From assembly GCF_000003815.2 (NCBI RefSeq), contig NC_049997.1, positions 1,346,349 to 1,410,348 of the forward strand: 64,000 nt of DNA, written 5' to 3'. Of this stretch, positions 24,501-36,429 are shown piece by piece (position 1 is the stretch's first letter; every line of letters begins with the position of its first letter). The stretch is from Branchiostoma floridae. Taxonomy: Eukaryota > Chordata > Leptocardii > Amphioxiformes > Branchiostomatidae. The position numbers were made by a program, and so were the translations under genes. The notes beneath the pieces are model-generated. The model did not search any database. It was not told the origin of the DNA and saw nothing but the letters and a program-made list of their open reading frames with translations.

Positions 24501-24700
24501 AACATACTGTTGTGGTTTTTCTCAATGGATGATAAAGTTCTTTCTTTATTCACAACAAAAATTCAGTTGCCAGTTTCTGCTGCCAGTATCTGCTGCCTAA
24601 AGCTTCCTCCTGTTTAGCCTGGTTAAATCTCGCTTATGTTATACTAAGTTATAGCAGCCCATCCAACATCCGCCGGCCTCCTGCAGGGAGGGGCCAGTTA
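21591..24700. other. Intergenic DNA downstream of NDUFB2
   Basis: No gene is supported. It holds a small TAGCC-ended fold-back element (23068-23148), a palindromic tacatgtacacatgtaca run near 23650, and the 3' end-like start of a retroelement near 23678. The rest is unremarkable AT-rich sequence. Confidence 0.4.
23068..23148. mobile_element. Short fold-back element, TAGCCTGAGCACCATCCTC ends
   Basis: The left end TAGCCTGAGCACCATCCTC is inverted at the right as GAGGATGGTACTAAGGCTA (two mismatches). The ends resemble those of the MITE at 7770-8190. Confidence 0.55.
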
Positions 24701-24719
24701 CAGCCCAGGCAGCAGAGTT

Positions 24720-25240
24720 TATGTTTCACAGACTACATCCGGTTGACTGGATCTACTTCCCACTGGTATTGTAGGTGATGCTACAGTGAGAAGAACACAG
24801 TCCCAAATGGCAGGATTACTAGGATATTGGAGTTTTCTTCTCCACAGCCAGTAATGTCTTTAATCTGCTTATGTCTCAATACCTGTCAGATATCTTCCTC
24901 AGAGCTTCTGATGGGAGTGCTGCTTCTCACTGATGCAGTGTATATGTACTACATGTAGGTGGCACTTTTGTGCCAAGGGTGGCTAATTTTGGATCCCCTT
25001 GTCTCAATTCTTCACTGGGGTTGATGAGAAGTTCACATAAGCACGTAAGAAACATTCCTGGTTGTGCAAAAGAAAATTGCAATATCCTATGTCCAACCAA
25101 CCTGATGACATTATTTGCGGACTAACTGCCTGACCTTGTATTCCCTCACCACAGTAAGAGTCATTTTTGACTTTCGTCTTCCTGTATTGCCAACTAGCTA
25201 GCAGCAGGAAGTAGATCCAATCATCATTGCTCTGAAGACG
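24720..25240. mobile_element. Inverted-repeat element with a hammerhead-like core, Penelope-type
   Basis: The left part (GGATCTACTTCC, AGGATATTGGAGTTTTCTTC) is repeated inverted at 25040-25225 (GGAAGTAGATCC, AGAAAATTGCAATATCCT). On the minus strand, 24867-24905 reads GCT-CTGAGGA-[stem]-GAGAC-ATA-AGC, the layout of a small hammerhead ribozyme. Penelope-like elements are known to carry such motifs; assignment here is by inference. Confidence 0.5.
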
Positions 25241-25310
25241 GCAGCAGAACAACTACCAAAACGTTGGCAGCTGAAGACTTAATTGTGTAGCAAAGAACTT
25301 TATTATCTCT

Positions 25311-28300
25311 TTATCTGCCCAAGAACAAGGCGAGTGGGATGGTGACGCCCACACATATGAAGTAGAGAATGACACACAGCCTGTCCAGAACCCTGCCCAG
25401 CTTGTGGTAGTCTCCCTCCTCCTCGTCGCTGTCAGCCTCCACCAGTTTGTTGAGAACAGTTTGGAGCATGTGTGTCTCCGCCTGCACACTCCGGCTCAGA
25501 TTCTCCAGGGTGGTCTGCAGTACCAGCTGAGCGCCAGGTGGCGCCGATGCAGACTTGACGCGCACAGACTGGGCCTGTCTGACCGGAGGCACTGTGTTTG
25601 TGTGGGTTTCTTGTTCCACAGCGAGGCTGCCATTGAGGTAGGTCAAGTTGGCATTTCCACCGCTTTCCTTGTGTTCAGGAGTCGGGTTTTTGGCACTCAG
25701 GTCCCCAAACAGTAGGAAGGTGGCCAAGTATCGCAGGAAGACACTGGAATGGGGTCAGATATTATCAGTTGAAGTTTTCAGTTCAAAAGAGCACACAAAC
25801 GTGACATGTCATTGCAGGGAATGAAACTCAATACAAAAATATAATGTGTGGTACATACAGTCAAACCTGTACTACTACTAGTGACCAATTTTGCATATGA
25901 TCAACAACTTGAACAAGTGATTGTGGCCTACATGTAAGAAGAGAAATGTTGTGCTTTTGGTTGCAACCCAAGCAAAATCCCGCCGAACCAATCTTTATTG
26001 TGGGTTGACTGCTAGCAAGAAAATTTTTGGATCTGGCATCTGAGTGATGAGAATTGAAAACAGAATTCCATGTAGTCGTACAAATCTTTTTTGATAGATG
26101 TCCTGCATTTCACACTGTTAACTGATTAAGGCTTTGAGTAGCTGTTGTAGGATGTATTAAGCATTGTACTTCTCTGTTCAGTTCATTGTACAAGCACAAG
26201 TACATATTATAGATATCATGTTGAAAACACCAGATGCCTCCTGCTGAAAAACAACACAATCCCTACCTGCAGATCCTTATTTTGTTCAGGACCTGAAACA
26301 CAAGATATTTTTTCCAAGGCTGTACTGTAGTTGTGTGATTTGCTTGATTTCTCTTTCCAACATAACAAATTACAACTTTTTTTCATTTTTTTATCTGACC
26401 TTTGTCAACATTTGGCTTGAAATAACCAATGGCTAGTAGGCTAGTTGACATGAGATCGAGAGGATTTGATTCCTTGCTGGACTTTGTGTCCTGAGAAGGC
26501 ACTTCATCCGGTTTTCCTCACTCCACCCACATGTTTGCATGGGTACCTGACTTAGGACAAGTTAGGTTGGGGAGGTAAACGCCCAAGTCTTTTTTATACA
26601 GTAAGTTCCTCAGTATGTGCCAAGAAACTAAAGGCAAGGCCACCCTTGATATTCCAGTGCATTTAACTTTTTACACGTTACCATATACATCCCTTTTATC
26701 TTCTACCAAACCAATAGTAAGTTGTAGTTGAATGGAGGTTTTAGTACAATTTTTGTGTAACTGAACATTAACATCGCATTTTTCTACTACATGTATCAGG
26801 GCTCAAAATAGTGGGTGCATGTGCACCCAGGTGCACCCAAAATTGGACCTGTCCACCCAATTATTTTCTGTGGGTGCACAAGGTGCACCCAAATATTTTC
26901 TTGGGTTTATGTATGTAACGATATAAAAGTAATATACTAGTATACATCATATTCTTGACATCTCAGTGTTAGAAAGATAATAAAAATGTCTTTCATGGTA
27001 CTTGTTTAAGAATTTGATAGCAACTAAGTTTTGAAATTAGGTTTTTCTGACATTCTACTTAAATTTTTTGTGGCACCCAATTTTTTAAGCTGGGTGCAGC
27101 AGTGCACCTAATCCCAAAAATGAATTTGGAGCCCTGTGTATATTACAATAGACCCACCTCCGTGCCCAGGGAGGCAGGTCTCCTGTCCTGCTGCTCAGGT
27201 TGATGATGACACAGGTGAACAGCATGAAGAGACCAATCAGCCCCATGCACACGATGATCACCACAGCTGCACAACAAAACAACAAGTGGTTCCCAAAATA
27301 GTTTCATCAGGTTGGTAGAATATAGGAGAATGCTTTTTACACAACCAGCAGGTACTTACATTGCTTACGTTTCAATGTCTCTCAGATTCCAGAACTCCAG
27401 TTAGAAGCTCTGAGGAAGGTGTCTGAGAGACATCGAAACGTAAGCAATGTAAGTACCTGCTGGTTGTATGAAAAGAATTCTCCTATATCCTCAAAACAAG
27501 TGGTTTTAACACCCAAGCGTGGGGACTGAACTAACATCTTTAAGTCCCAAACTTTGCTTCGTCTTATTACACCAGAGTGGAGGGTATTCTCTGACAAAGT
27601 ATTGTACGACATTGTGTAGTTGGATGATGTGATGCCTGTTCACAGCTGTATGATCTCTATATTCACTCTGCTGTATTCGTATGTAGTTTGGCATATTGTC
27701 TGCTCGTAGTTGCAAGATGATGCACAAAAATTGTTTTCAGGGTAACTTTTTGTATCACAGCCCAAATTGAAGGTAGAAAATATAAATACGTCATGGAGTA
27801 TGTAACCTACAGCTTCTTGTTTTGTATTTTGTTGTCTGGAATGTATTTGCCCTGCCAGGCATCATCTAGATATCTCGGTCATGCTGCACAGGGAAAGTTA
27901 TTTACTTTTCTCAAGGTCACAACACTGGGTCTAGATTCCAAGCCCAACACACTACCAGTTATGCCACACACGACACCACATTGTGGGGTAATGACAGAAG
28001 GGAGTGAGTTTTATCATACCAATAAATGGCATCTTGTCCTTGACAGGAAGGAAGTCTGTGATGACCACTAAGGACACCACCATGGCTAGTAGGATGGTTA
28101 TGCCAAAGCCGATCCGATCGCTCTTTTCGATGGGGGTGGCAAAGGTGATGACCATCAACACTGCCAGTATGATGCAGGGTGAGATGGTGGTGGCGATGTG
28201 GTAGATAGGGTCTCTGGTGAAGTCCAGCATCATGCAGCCTTTTCCAGCTTCCACTTGGAGATATGCAACGACTGTCCACTGGCCAGCTGTGATCTTAGTT

Positions 28301-31300
28301 TGTGTCTTACAGCCATTATAACCTGGCCTTTCAGCACTGGGACACTGGAGCTGCTCCCCTGCAGAAATACTGGATTCAAAACAGATGGGACACTTCATGG
28401 TGTCCACAGGGAAGAGGTAGGGATCCAGGGTACAGGTTGTCGTGGTCAGAGCCTCCACGGTCCAGTTGACATGGCCCTCACTGGTCACAAGCACTTTTGA
28501 TGCTGGAAGACTTTTATAGTTAGTGTCCGCACTGGAAAAGTGTCAAATGACAGGGATTAAGATTTTGTTTTCCAGCAGTAAGGGGCGGTATAACCCCGTC
28601 GTGTGTAAGCACGTTGATCAAAGATGATGGTGATTATTTCCAGCAGAATGCAGATGACAGTGCTATTAAAGATATAAAGATATACTATCCACTCACTTTT
28701 TCCTGAGTAGAAGAGTTGGTTTCCAGATCCTTGTGACTGGCAGGAACAGACTCTTGATGTCATTATACTCCTGTTCTATCCAAGCCAGTCGGGGATCCTC
28801 CCAGTCCTGTTGGGAACAGATATGATTGATATGTAAGCAGCTGTCTGCTTAGTTCATACTGATATTAATGTCATACCTTGGCAAGAATATTGGTCCATAC
28901 TGGTGTCCATATTTTGCAGTATTGCACAGGCTTCTCAGAGTCCTCCCCAGAGGATGGAATAATGGAGGCCCTCCACTATACTCCTAGCCCAGCTCCAATA
29001 TACTCCTTTTGAAATTTAGTGTTTTTTACCTATTTTCTTGGTTAGTTTTGCTAAAATTAATGAAAATTCACAGATTTTTATGCCAAGTGGCATCACTTTT
29101 CCAGTCGGCATTGTCTGCAAAAACTTGTGAATGGGCGATGATGAAAACAATTGTCGTTTTGCCACTTCAAAACAAAGGAATCACTGAAATATATTTTACT
29201 TGTAGTTTTTGACACCCTCTGTCATTGCAAAATGAACTCATTTTCATGAAAGCGCAGCGCGTTGGTTCAGGTTATTTTTGCCAGCCCCTCCACTATACTA
29301 AAAAATTCTGGGGAGAACCCTGCTTCCATTGAGTGACACAAATGCACTGTTCCCGTGCACCGGTATCAAACATTGGAATACCAGATTCTGACGTTGTATT
29401 CTATACGTACAGTGCATTTGCATACCATTGCATTCAGAAATATGATCTTAAAATGAATACCACCAGCCACCAACACCTGCCTACCAAACTTGAGAAATAA
29501 CTTACCACATTTAGAGAAATGTCCACCATGACTCTCTCATCTTTCTCATTCTATGAAGAAATAAACGTCAGACGTAGTTAAGGCAGCTGGAGTTTGTTTG
29601 TGGTAATGCAATATATTATGAGTTTAGGACAGTAAACATTGCTGCATATAATCAGCTTTCTTTCATTGTCTAAACTGGTTTGTTAATGAAATCTGTTATC
29701 AGATATTACTCAAAATCATTCTGTCTAATTTACTTTGAATTAGAACTTTCTGTTGACAAATCAGTTGTGTTCAGTGCAATGTTCGTGTAACAGTAAGATG
29801 GCTTTATGGCAGATATCTGTGGCACCTGCTAAGTGCACAGGTGGCTGTAGTGTTTAATATATAGTCTCCCAATGCATTGTATTGTATTGTATTGTATGGG
29901 CCGACTACTCACTCTCGCAGCCAGGGGCTGAAATGTGAGGAGCTTACAATAGACAGGCTAAGCCGCAAGGGTCTGAAATGGCAGCCTGTATATAGCGTCA
30001 AATGACCTCAATACAACATTAATTGCCCCAGGTGTGGCCAGGGATTGTAGGTTTTGAACCACTCACACCGCACCATCGCACATGTGGTGGGTTCTTTAAT
30101 GTGCGTAGGGTGTGGCTGTCCCCAAACACGGGACCTCCATTGAAGGTCCTATCTGAGGGACGGCCCTAGACGAAGCTAGGTACTCATTTTCACCTGAGTA
30201 AAGTGAGGAAAGTCGTGTGGCACAAGATCGGCGACACGCAGCTGGATTCGACCTCAAGACCTCTCGGTCCCGAGCCAAACACACTGCCGCTGCGCTACGC
30301 GATCTGCATTTGCCTATTACAGAGTTGAATTACTAACTATATTGTGACATCAGTAATTTGCACCTTTTGGGACTTTTCAACACTTGTCGTTTATACAGTA
30401 CAAGTTACTGGACTTACTGTGTCAACGATGTTGTTGATGCGTGCTTGGAATGATGAGATGGTGATGTCCAGGTGTGGCTTGGTCTCCACTTTGTACTGGT
30501 TACGCTCAAACAAGTCAGTCAGCAGGTTACTCTCATGGTCCACTAGCATGAAGAAACACATCCCTTAGTACTGGGTGGTTCTGGTACTGTATTATCAGAT
30601 CTTTTTGGTCGCGTACATTGCAGAAGTTTGACTTTTGCAAACACTTTAACTAGAGACTCTGGTATTGACTTTTAGAAACACTTAAACTAGAGACTCTGGT
30701 ATTGATTTTGAGAACTTAGAACAAGCTATGTTACTTAGATAGGGCTCTATGAAGTGAAATGTGTACTAGCCTGGTCCCGACTTCCGGTCTTTGATGTATG
30801 TATGTTAATGGGTACTACTACAGAACTGTAACAGTAACTATACTAACGCTACTTGATGAATGGCACTTTGCTATTTTATTCTCCAGCCAGTGCAAAAACA
30901 ACAGTAATGGAGTGGAAAATCTGGAATCCATCAGGATTTTCTTATAACTTTCCCCATAAGATTATTTTTCTAACCCCACAGGACCAACATAATTACCATC
31001 ACAGGTGGGCGGCTCGTTGGACCAGGTTCCATCACCTTGACAGGTGGACCTGAGAGAGCCATCCACGGGGATGTAGCCAGCTGAGCAGCTGAAGGTCAGC
31101 TTGTCACCACTCAGGTAATTAGCCTTCTTTGGACTCCTGGTGCCATACCGTGGTGGACCAGGGTCGGGGCATGTTTTTTCTGGGATATGGGAAAGATATA
31201 AAACAAGGTCAGTCCACACAGGGACTGCACTGCTTCTCTGGCTGAGCATACAGAAAGTGCAGTTCAAAAAATGTAAACACAAGCCAAAAACAATTATTCT

Positions 31301-34300
31301 TTTTCTTGCTGGCCGGGGCGGCTTCTTGCCGTCCCTACCTTTCAAACCATCTTAACTGTGTGCCTGGGCGATAACATCTCACCACCACTCCCTGCACCTG
31401 CCGTAACATCACTGTTTGAGATCTATTCGCATGTTTTGTTTGTCTTTGTGAACCGCGCTCCATTTTGTGGCTCTCCTCCCAGCATTGTAAGGATTCCTTT
31501 TATTCACTAATAGTTGTCAATACCCTGAGAACGAGACCTATAACCCGGATGCGGGTCGTATATGGGATATTAATGACCTAGCTTATGGAGAAAATGCAGC
31601 CTTCTGATTGATCGACAATTGTCTGACTAATAGTATATGATAAAATAACCAATGATATCAAATTATCAAACAAATGGCTTTAAAAAAGACCTAGAGACTT
31701 CTCTCATCCTTCCCCCTGAACCCAAACTTTCTCTCACCTCCACATCTGGGCAGTTCACAGGATACCTGAACCCCAGCTGTGGACAGACACCATGGTCTGT
31801 TGTCACCATCAGGGTTCCTACAGTAGTTCTCCTGCAGGTTAGCCCAGGGAAACCGGGACGTGTAGAAATCACCATCATCAGACCACTTCGCACAGACTTG
31901 TCCATCATTTGTCTTGGCCACACGTCCCCGGTAGTTGGTACCGTCTCCATAGTAACAATCTGTGGGTGGAATGTTTAAGACTTGTCAGGTCTTTCATCAT
32001 TGACTCATAGAGTAAAAGTAGGTGGAAAGGAGTAAACCTGTTGTACTACCATCTGCACTACTATCTGCCTAAAAGATCAGTCAGTGTCATACTCTCTTTT
32101 TGATCATTCATCAATGTGAAAAGTAGTACATATACTACCAAATGTTTCATCTATAGACAGCTGTATACCAAGTTTGTCCATAGATTTGCGATACAATGTA
32201 AATGATTGCAAAATGTCATGTGTTGGTTCATTTCGCAGCATAGTGAATCCTTTAGTTACAATCTAAATATGTTGAAGATCGGATACTCACTACCATTCCC
32301 AGGCATTGGAGCGTTCAAACAAGACACGTTAGCACTTGGGTAGGGGAAGCGTGAGCAGTCTGGGAAGGGCCAGGACCCGTTGGTGTGTGAGACAGCCTGC
32401 GGCCGACAGGAGGCTGTCACCTCCTCACACAGGGTACGGCAGGGCAGCAGCTGCCGGGGGCTGGGGGACAAATAGTCAAATCAAGTTTATCATACAACGA
32501 TTGTATCAGGTCTGGTACAATGTATGGCAAATAACGGATTGTTAAACAATCTATACTTGGTGAGTGTACTAATCCAGAATAATTACTCGTATATATGCGT
32601 ATATGTGCATGATTGTTTGTTTAACACAAAATGTGTCATTTTGAAATACATGTAGGAGGAAGACCGGTATAACATGAAACAAAAATAGCTGACCAGGCAA
32701 TGTAGAAAAAAGATAATAGTGTGATAAACAAAGGAGAGAGTCTTTTATACAATCATGGCACAGTACAGGAACGTGTTCTCTTGTTAATAGCTTACCCTTT
32801 TAAATCACATTTTGGCAAGATCATGGCACAAGCGAAAAGGTTGAAGTCCGGATGGCAGACAGGGTCGGTAGCAGACTCGAGTCGCTGCATGGTTCTGGCC
32901 TGGCTGGAGGCTGTGGCTTGACTTGTGTTCTGATGCATGTATGGGTTGGGTAAAGTCGTCTTGCTATATCCCAGTCCCTTACAGAAGAGGAACTCTGAAG
33001 GGAGGTTCTGACATTCTAGAAAAGCAAGGACCGTAAATTTTGTCATTACATGCCAGTATGCTATAACATGGTCTAGGTCAATTTGTGTCTTTACACATTA
33101 TCACAGTGACTGTAACGTTAAGAGAAGATTTGGAAGTACATTTGTGTGATGAGACATTATGAAAACAGTTGGTGTCTTGCTACATGATGTGTGTCATAAG
33201 GTAGGATATCACTGTTATTCCATATCTCCTTCTTTCTAAGACTCACCACATCCAGTTTCATCGCTGTTGTCGAAGCAGTCTTTCCTGCCGTCACAGCGTC
33301 TCCAGGAATCCACGCACGTCACATCGTCATCACAGCGGAAGTACCCGGGGCTGCAGTTACTTTTCTCTGAGAACAGAGAAAATACAGAGCTTACAACAAC
33401 TATTATTGAAGTAGCAATCTATTTATTTATAATAAGTACCGATATAATGAAAAAGGAAGAATGTGTACACATTTTTATTGATCAGCAATATCTGATAAAA
33501 GCTCCTTGTCAGCTACACCAAAGGCACTGTGTACATGTCTGCTGACATTTTTCTAGTATTTCAGTTAAATTGCTGAATACCACACAATCCTTTGGGCACC
33601 TTCAAAAGCTTATACCTCTTACACCTCACTGACATATATTTAAGTGTATTGTATTGTATTGTATTGTTTTAGGTAAAGTTTGCCGAGAAGGGTTTTTTTT
33701 TTCTTATTTATTTTATTTTGCCCCACCGATGTACAGCCTAATTCTCTATATGAGAATACTACTTCATCAGCCTCAAAGTTTACCTGAGCTAAAACAATAC
33801 AGACTTGAGGGTGACTGACAACTCATTCTTTTGGGACCATCAGCATTCACTGGATACTCTTATTCCAATGATATGGGTCGGTATATATCGATTTAAGAAA
33901 TGATTTATGATAACAATTGGAGTTGGCATGGTCAATGTTTCCTTACTTTTCTCCTTTGCAACAAAGGTAGCCCGGAATCCAGGCTCTGTTTGGAAGCCGT
34001 CAGACTTGAATATGACTGTCATGACGTTTGTGGTAGTAGTCAATGGTGGAGGGGCTGCAGTGCCACAGTACTTTCCTGGAGAGACAATAAGAATGAGGGT
34101 TAGGTTTAGCCGTAGTAGATCGTCGTAGATCGCTGCTCGATAAAGTTGTAGAAATTCTAAGCAGGGTCCAATCAAACAACCCGATAACAAGAATCTGAGG
34201 CAGCTTCATACAGAAAAAGACAGCTGGAATTTGCAGGACAGTGTAAAGCTATTCTAACAAGCGTTCGGGGACCTCATACCTCCATGAAATATTCTGATTA

Positions 34301-35465
34301 TGCAAATGACTGTCACATCTGCATGATTTATGCTTGCTTATGTACACCTTTCACTAACTTACACAGGTCACAATGTTGACAGCCGAATCATTTACAACAT
34401 GTACTAAGAAGAATTTGGACACTCGCTCATTATTTATGCAAATTGGGGACTAATTTGCATAAATAGAATCTGCTTATCTTCCACCTGTCACAAACTACAT
34501 AGATTACATGTATTTGAGTCTCATATTGGAAACACTGTAAATATACATTCTCTTCATTAAGTATGCTAATTAAATCCAAATCTGAATAATTTGCACTTCA
34601 CTATGTCTAGTGAGATACCAACTTCAGTTTGTATCGTGTCATCAGCAGATCAGACGTGAAACTTACCGATAAGGTAGCCCAGTGTCGGCGTGCCCCCATA
34701 CACCTCCACACTGTCCCAACACGTGCCCTTGCCGCCCTCCACATTGAAAGCCGCGGAAAAGCTCAGCTGCACTATCTTGCCGGGGTCCACAGTTATTTCC
34801 CATCGACAGACGTGATTGAGCGGGTACGGCGATGGGTGCATGGGACTGGTGAAGGTTCCATTAGATCCGGTCAGGTTAAAGGTGGAGGGACAGTAGTTAG
34901 TTACTGCACTGGTCTTGACCTGAGAACCTGTTGTGTTCCCTGCCAGGGAGGCACCGGCCGTGGTGTTTGTGGCGGGAGCGGCCGTGGTGTTAGACGCGGC
35001 TGAAAAAGACGCAGACACGTAAAAGTTAATCCATATGTAATTACGTTTGTCTCAAGTGCAAAATTCTGTTATGTCCCAGTTATCATAACAGAATACGCTT
35101 AAATCTGTCAGATGTCACAGGACAATTGTGCCGAACAAGTTGAACAAAGTTTACATTTCACTTCGTACACGTGAATTTCAGACATGTATATGTACTCGTA
35201 GTTTTCTAAGACTGATAGGATTATGAAACAATAGGCAATGGCTGTCATGTTATGTACAAGACCGAAGCTCGACACTGAAAATGGACCTCACATCGCTTCC
35301 GACGGTCTACTGCCGTTCTCCAGTACTAGTAAACTCGAACAGGTAGTTCGCGTAAGAAATGGGCGGTTTGATTTGGTACCGCTAACGCTAACCCATACCT
35401 GGTGTCTGTTTCAGTTGGAAACAGCAGAAGACGAAGATAACCAGTAAACTGTGTGTCCACATCAT
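25311..35465 (-). CDS. CUB-LDLa-Frizzled-kringle-Sushi ectodomain fused to a Cys-loop ion channel subunit
   Basis: Fourteen exons join in phase to 2,778 nt (925 residues plus stop): 35399-35465, 34667-34999, 33947-34075, 33247-33366, 32796-33015, 32291-32460, 31738-31959, 30997-31179, 30418-30542, 29506-29550, 28697-28806, 28020-28531, 27158-27266, 25311-25743. Order: signal peptide (MMWTHSLLVIFVFCCFQL); Thr/Asn-rich linker; CUB about 58-172; LDLa about 180-216 (six Cys, CFDNSDE); Frizzled CRD about 217-342 (ten Cys); kringle about 348-420 (YCRNPDGDNRPWC); CCP about 422-481; then the pentameric channel. The channel has loop A WKPTLLL, a Cys loop of 13 residues (608-622), TM1 about 687-706, TM2 about 715-735, TM3 about 746-769, and TM4 near the end (LDRLCVILYFICVGV). 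TM2 has 9' Leu and Asp at -1' and 20', which predicts a cation pore. There is no vicinal Cys pair in loop C. The ligand is unknown. Confidence 0.9.
26797..27136. mobile_element. hAT-like MITE, CAGGGCTCAAAAT ends
   Basis: CAGGGCTCAAAAT at 26797 is matched by an inverse ending GAGCCCTG at 27136. The interior is rich in GGTGCACCCA motifs. It lies within an intron of the channel gene; its right end is about 20 bp from the donor of exon 27158-27266. Confidence 0.55.
27321..27487. mobile_element. Fold-back element with hammerhead-like core, Penelope-type
   Basis: Arms of 66 nt (27321-27386 and 27422-27487) are inverse copies at over 90% identity. The plus strand 27407-27445 reads GCT-CTGAGGA-stem II-GAAAC-GTA-AGC. 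Stem II is GGTGTCT paired with AGACATC over a GAG loop. It lies in an intron of the channel gene. Confidence 0.6.
28927..29322. mobile_element. hAT-like MITE, CAGGNTTCTC...CCCAGA ends
   Basis: CAGGCTTCTCAGAGTCCTCC at the left corresponds to the inverse of ATTCTGGGGAGAACCCTG at the right, and both ends carry CCCTCCACTATACT. The target duplication is not clear. Located in an intron of the channel gene. Confidence 0.5.
29874..30306 (-). mobile_element. tRNA-derived SINE
   Basis: On the minus strand the head carries an A box TAGCGCAGCGGCAG and a B box GGTCGAATCC at tRNA spacing. A body of about 350 bp follows, ending in (ATACA)n at 29875-29897. A related body fragment is at 36235-36365. Confidence 0.75.
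30997..34999 (-). other. Modular ectodomain exons of the channel gene, bounded by phase-1 introns
   Basis: CUB spans two exons (34667-34999, 33947-34075). LDLa is 33247-33366, Frizzled CRD is 32796-33015 plus 32291-32460, kringle is 31738-31959, and CCP is 30997-31179. Every boundary between modules, and the last one into the channel, is phase 1. Only the intron inside the Frizzled domain is phase 2. Symmetric 1-1 exons are the classic signature of exon shuffling. Confidence 0.85.
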
Positions 35466-35910
35466 GGATCTGTGATAAACAAAATTAAGAACAACAATTA
35501 ACTTTGCACATAGTAGGCATAGATGCAGACGATTATTAGTGAGGATAAGGCCCAAACACTTGTCAAAACCATTATTTTGGCTGTTGTACATGGTTACTGT
35601 ATCTTTTATCTTGAGGATAACTGCACCTGTAAATCCATTGTCCTGAACACACTAAGGAGACAGTGAGGCAGTTTAAATTTGTGTCGAACAATGCTGCACA
35701 ATTACAGATTCCGTACTGTCTTGTACAAACGTTTTAGCCTATAAGCTAGAGAGCATGTCACTACGTTTCATTTTTCATCAGCATCCACTAAATTTCGTCA
35801 ATGCAGATTTTAAACTCCAACTATGGACGCTACCTGAAACGTCTGACCATTTTCTACCTCATTCTATCCCGCCTTTACCACCCCAAGCCGAAGTCAGGTG
35901 CGCACTTTTA

Positions 35911-36231
35911 AGCTAAGGGCACAACCCGCCGCACGTGCAAATACGTGCTGTCTACGTGCCAAAACGTGGGCAATCTTTTGGGATCCATAAGTGGTGAGTA
36001 CCGCCTCCGTACGAACTCGTACCGAATCCGACGGATTTTGGAGCACGCAGATACGCCGTAGAACTTTACGTGCAGGCAAAACTTTGTGTGCCATCGGGCT
36101 GCGGATTGGTGCCAGTACAGGTGACGCACCTGCCCTGTATAGCCTGAACATCTTCAGAAAAACGTGGTGGACGTAGCCTCCCAAAAAAACGTAAAGACAA
36201 ATTGCACGTACGGCGGGTTGTGCCCTTAGCT
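35911..36231. mobile_element. MITE with AGCTAAGGGCACAACCCGCC ends, TTA duplication
   Basis: AGCTAAGGGCACAACCCGCC at the left is inverted at the right over about 30 bp. Both flanks are TTA, fitting the 3-bp TWA target of PIF/Harbinger elements. Confidence 0.75.
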
Positions 36232-36234
36232 TTA

Positions 36235-36365
36235 CACCTGAGTGAAGTGAGGTTACTCTCGTAAAGTGCCATTCACAAGAGCACAAGGCACAAGATCGGT
36301 AGCATAAAAGGTTTCAAACCCAGGGCCTCTTGGGTCTGGATCAACCACCCTGCAGTTCCACCAAA
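36235..36365 (-). mobile_element. tRNA-derived SINE fragment
   Basis: On the minus strand a B-box-like GGGTTTGAAACC is followed by CGATCTTGTGCC and CTCACTTCACTCAGGTG, which are shared with the SINE at 29874-30306. Confidence 0.5.
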
Positions 36366-36429
36366 TGGCCCCACACTGTGACTGTGAGGTGTACCAATTT
36401 GACGATTTCACAGTAATAAGGGTGCTTTC

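Noticed and set aside
26267-26292. A 26-nt block VLNKIRIC flanked by ag and gtaggg, possible micro-exon of the channel gene
   Set aside because: Using it requires the poor donor gtctat at 27153, whereas direct joining of 27158 (gtgggt donor) to 25743 is in phase and yields PPWARSVFLRYL, the expected post-TM3 sequence.
30230-30306. Functional tRNA gene on the minus strand
   Set aside because: It is the head of a SINE with a long body and an (ATACA)n tail; arms are degenerate.
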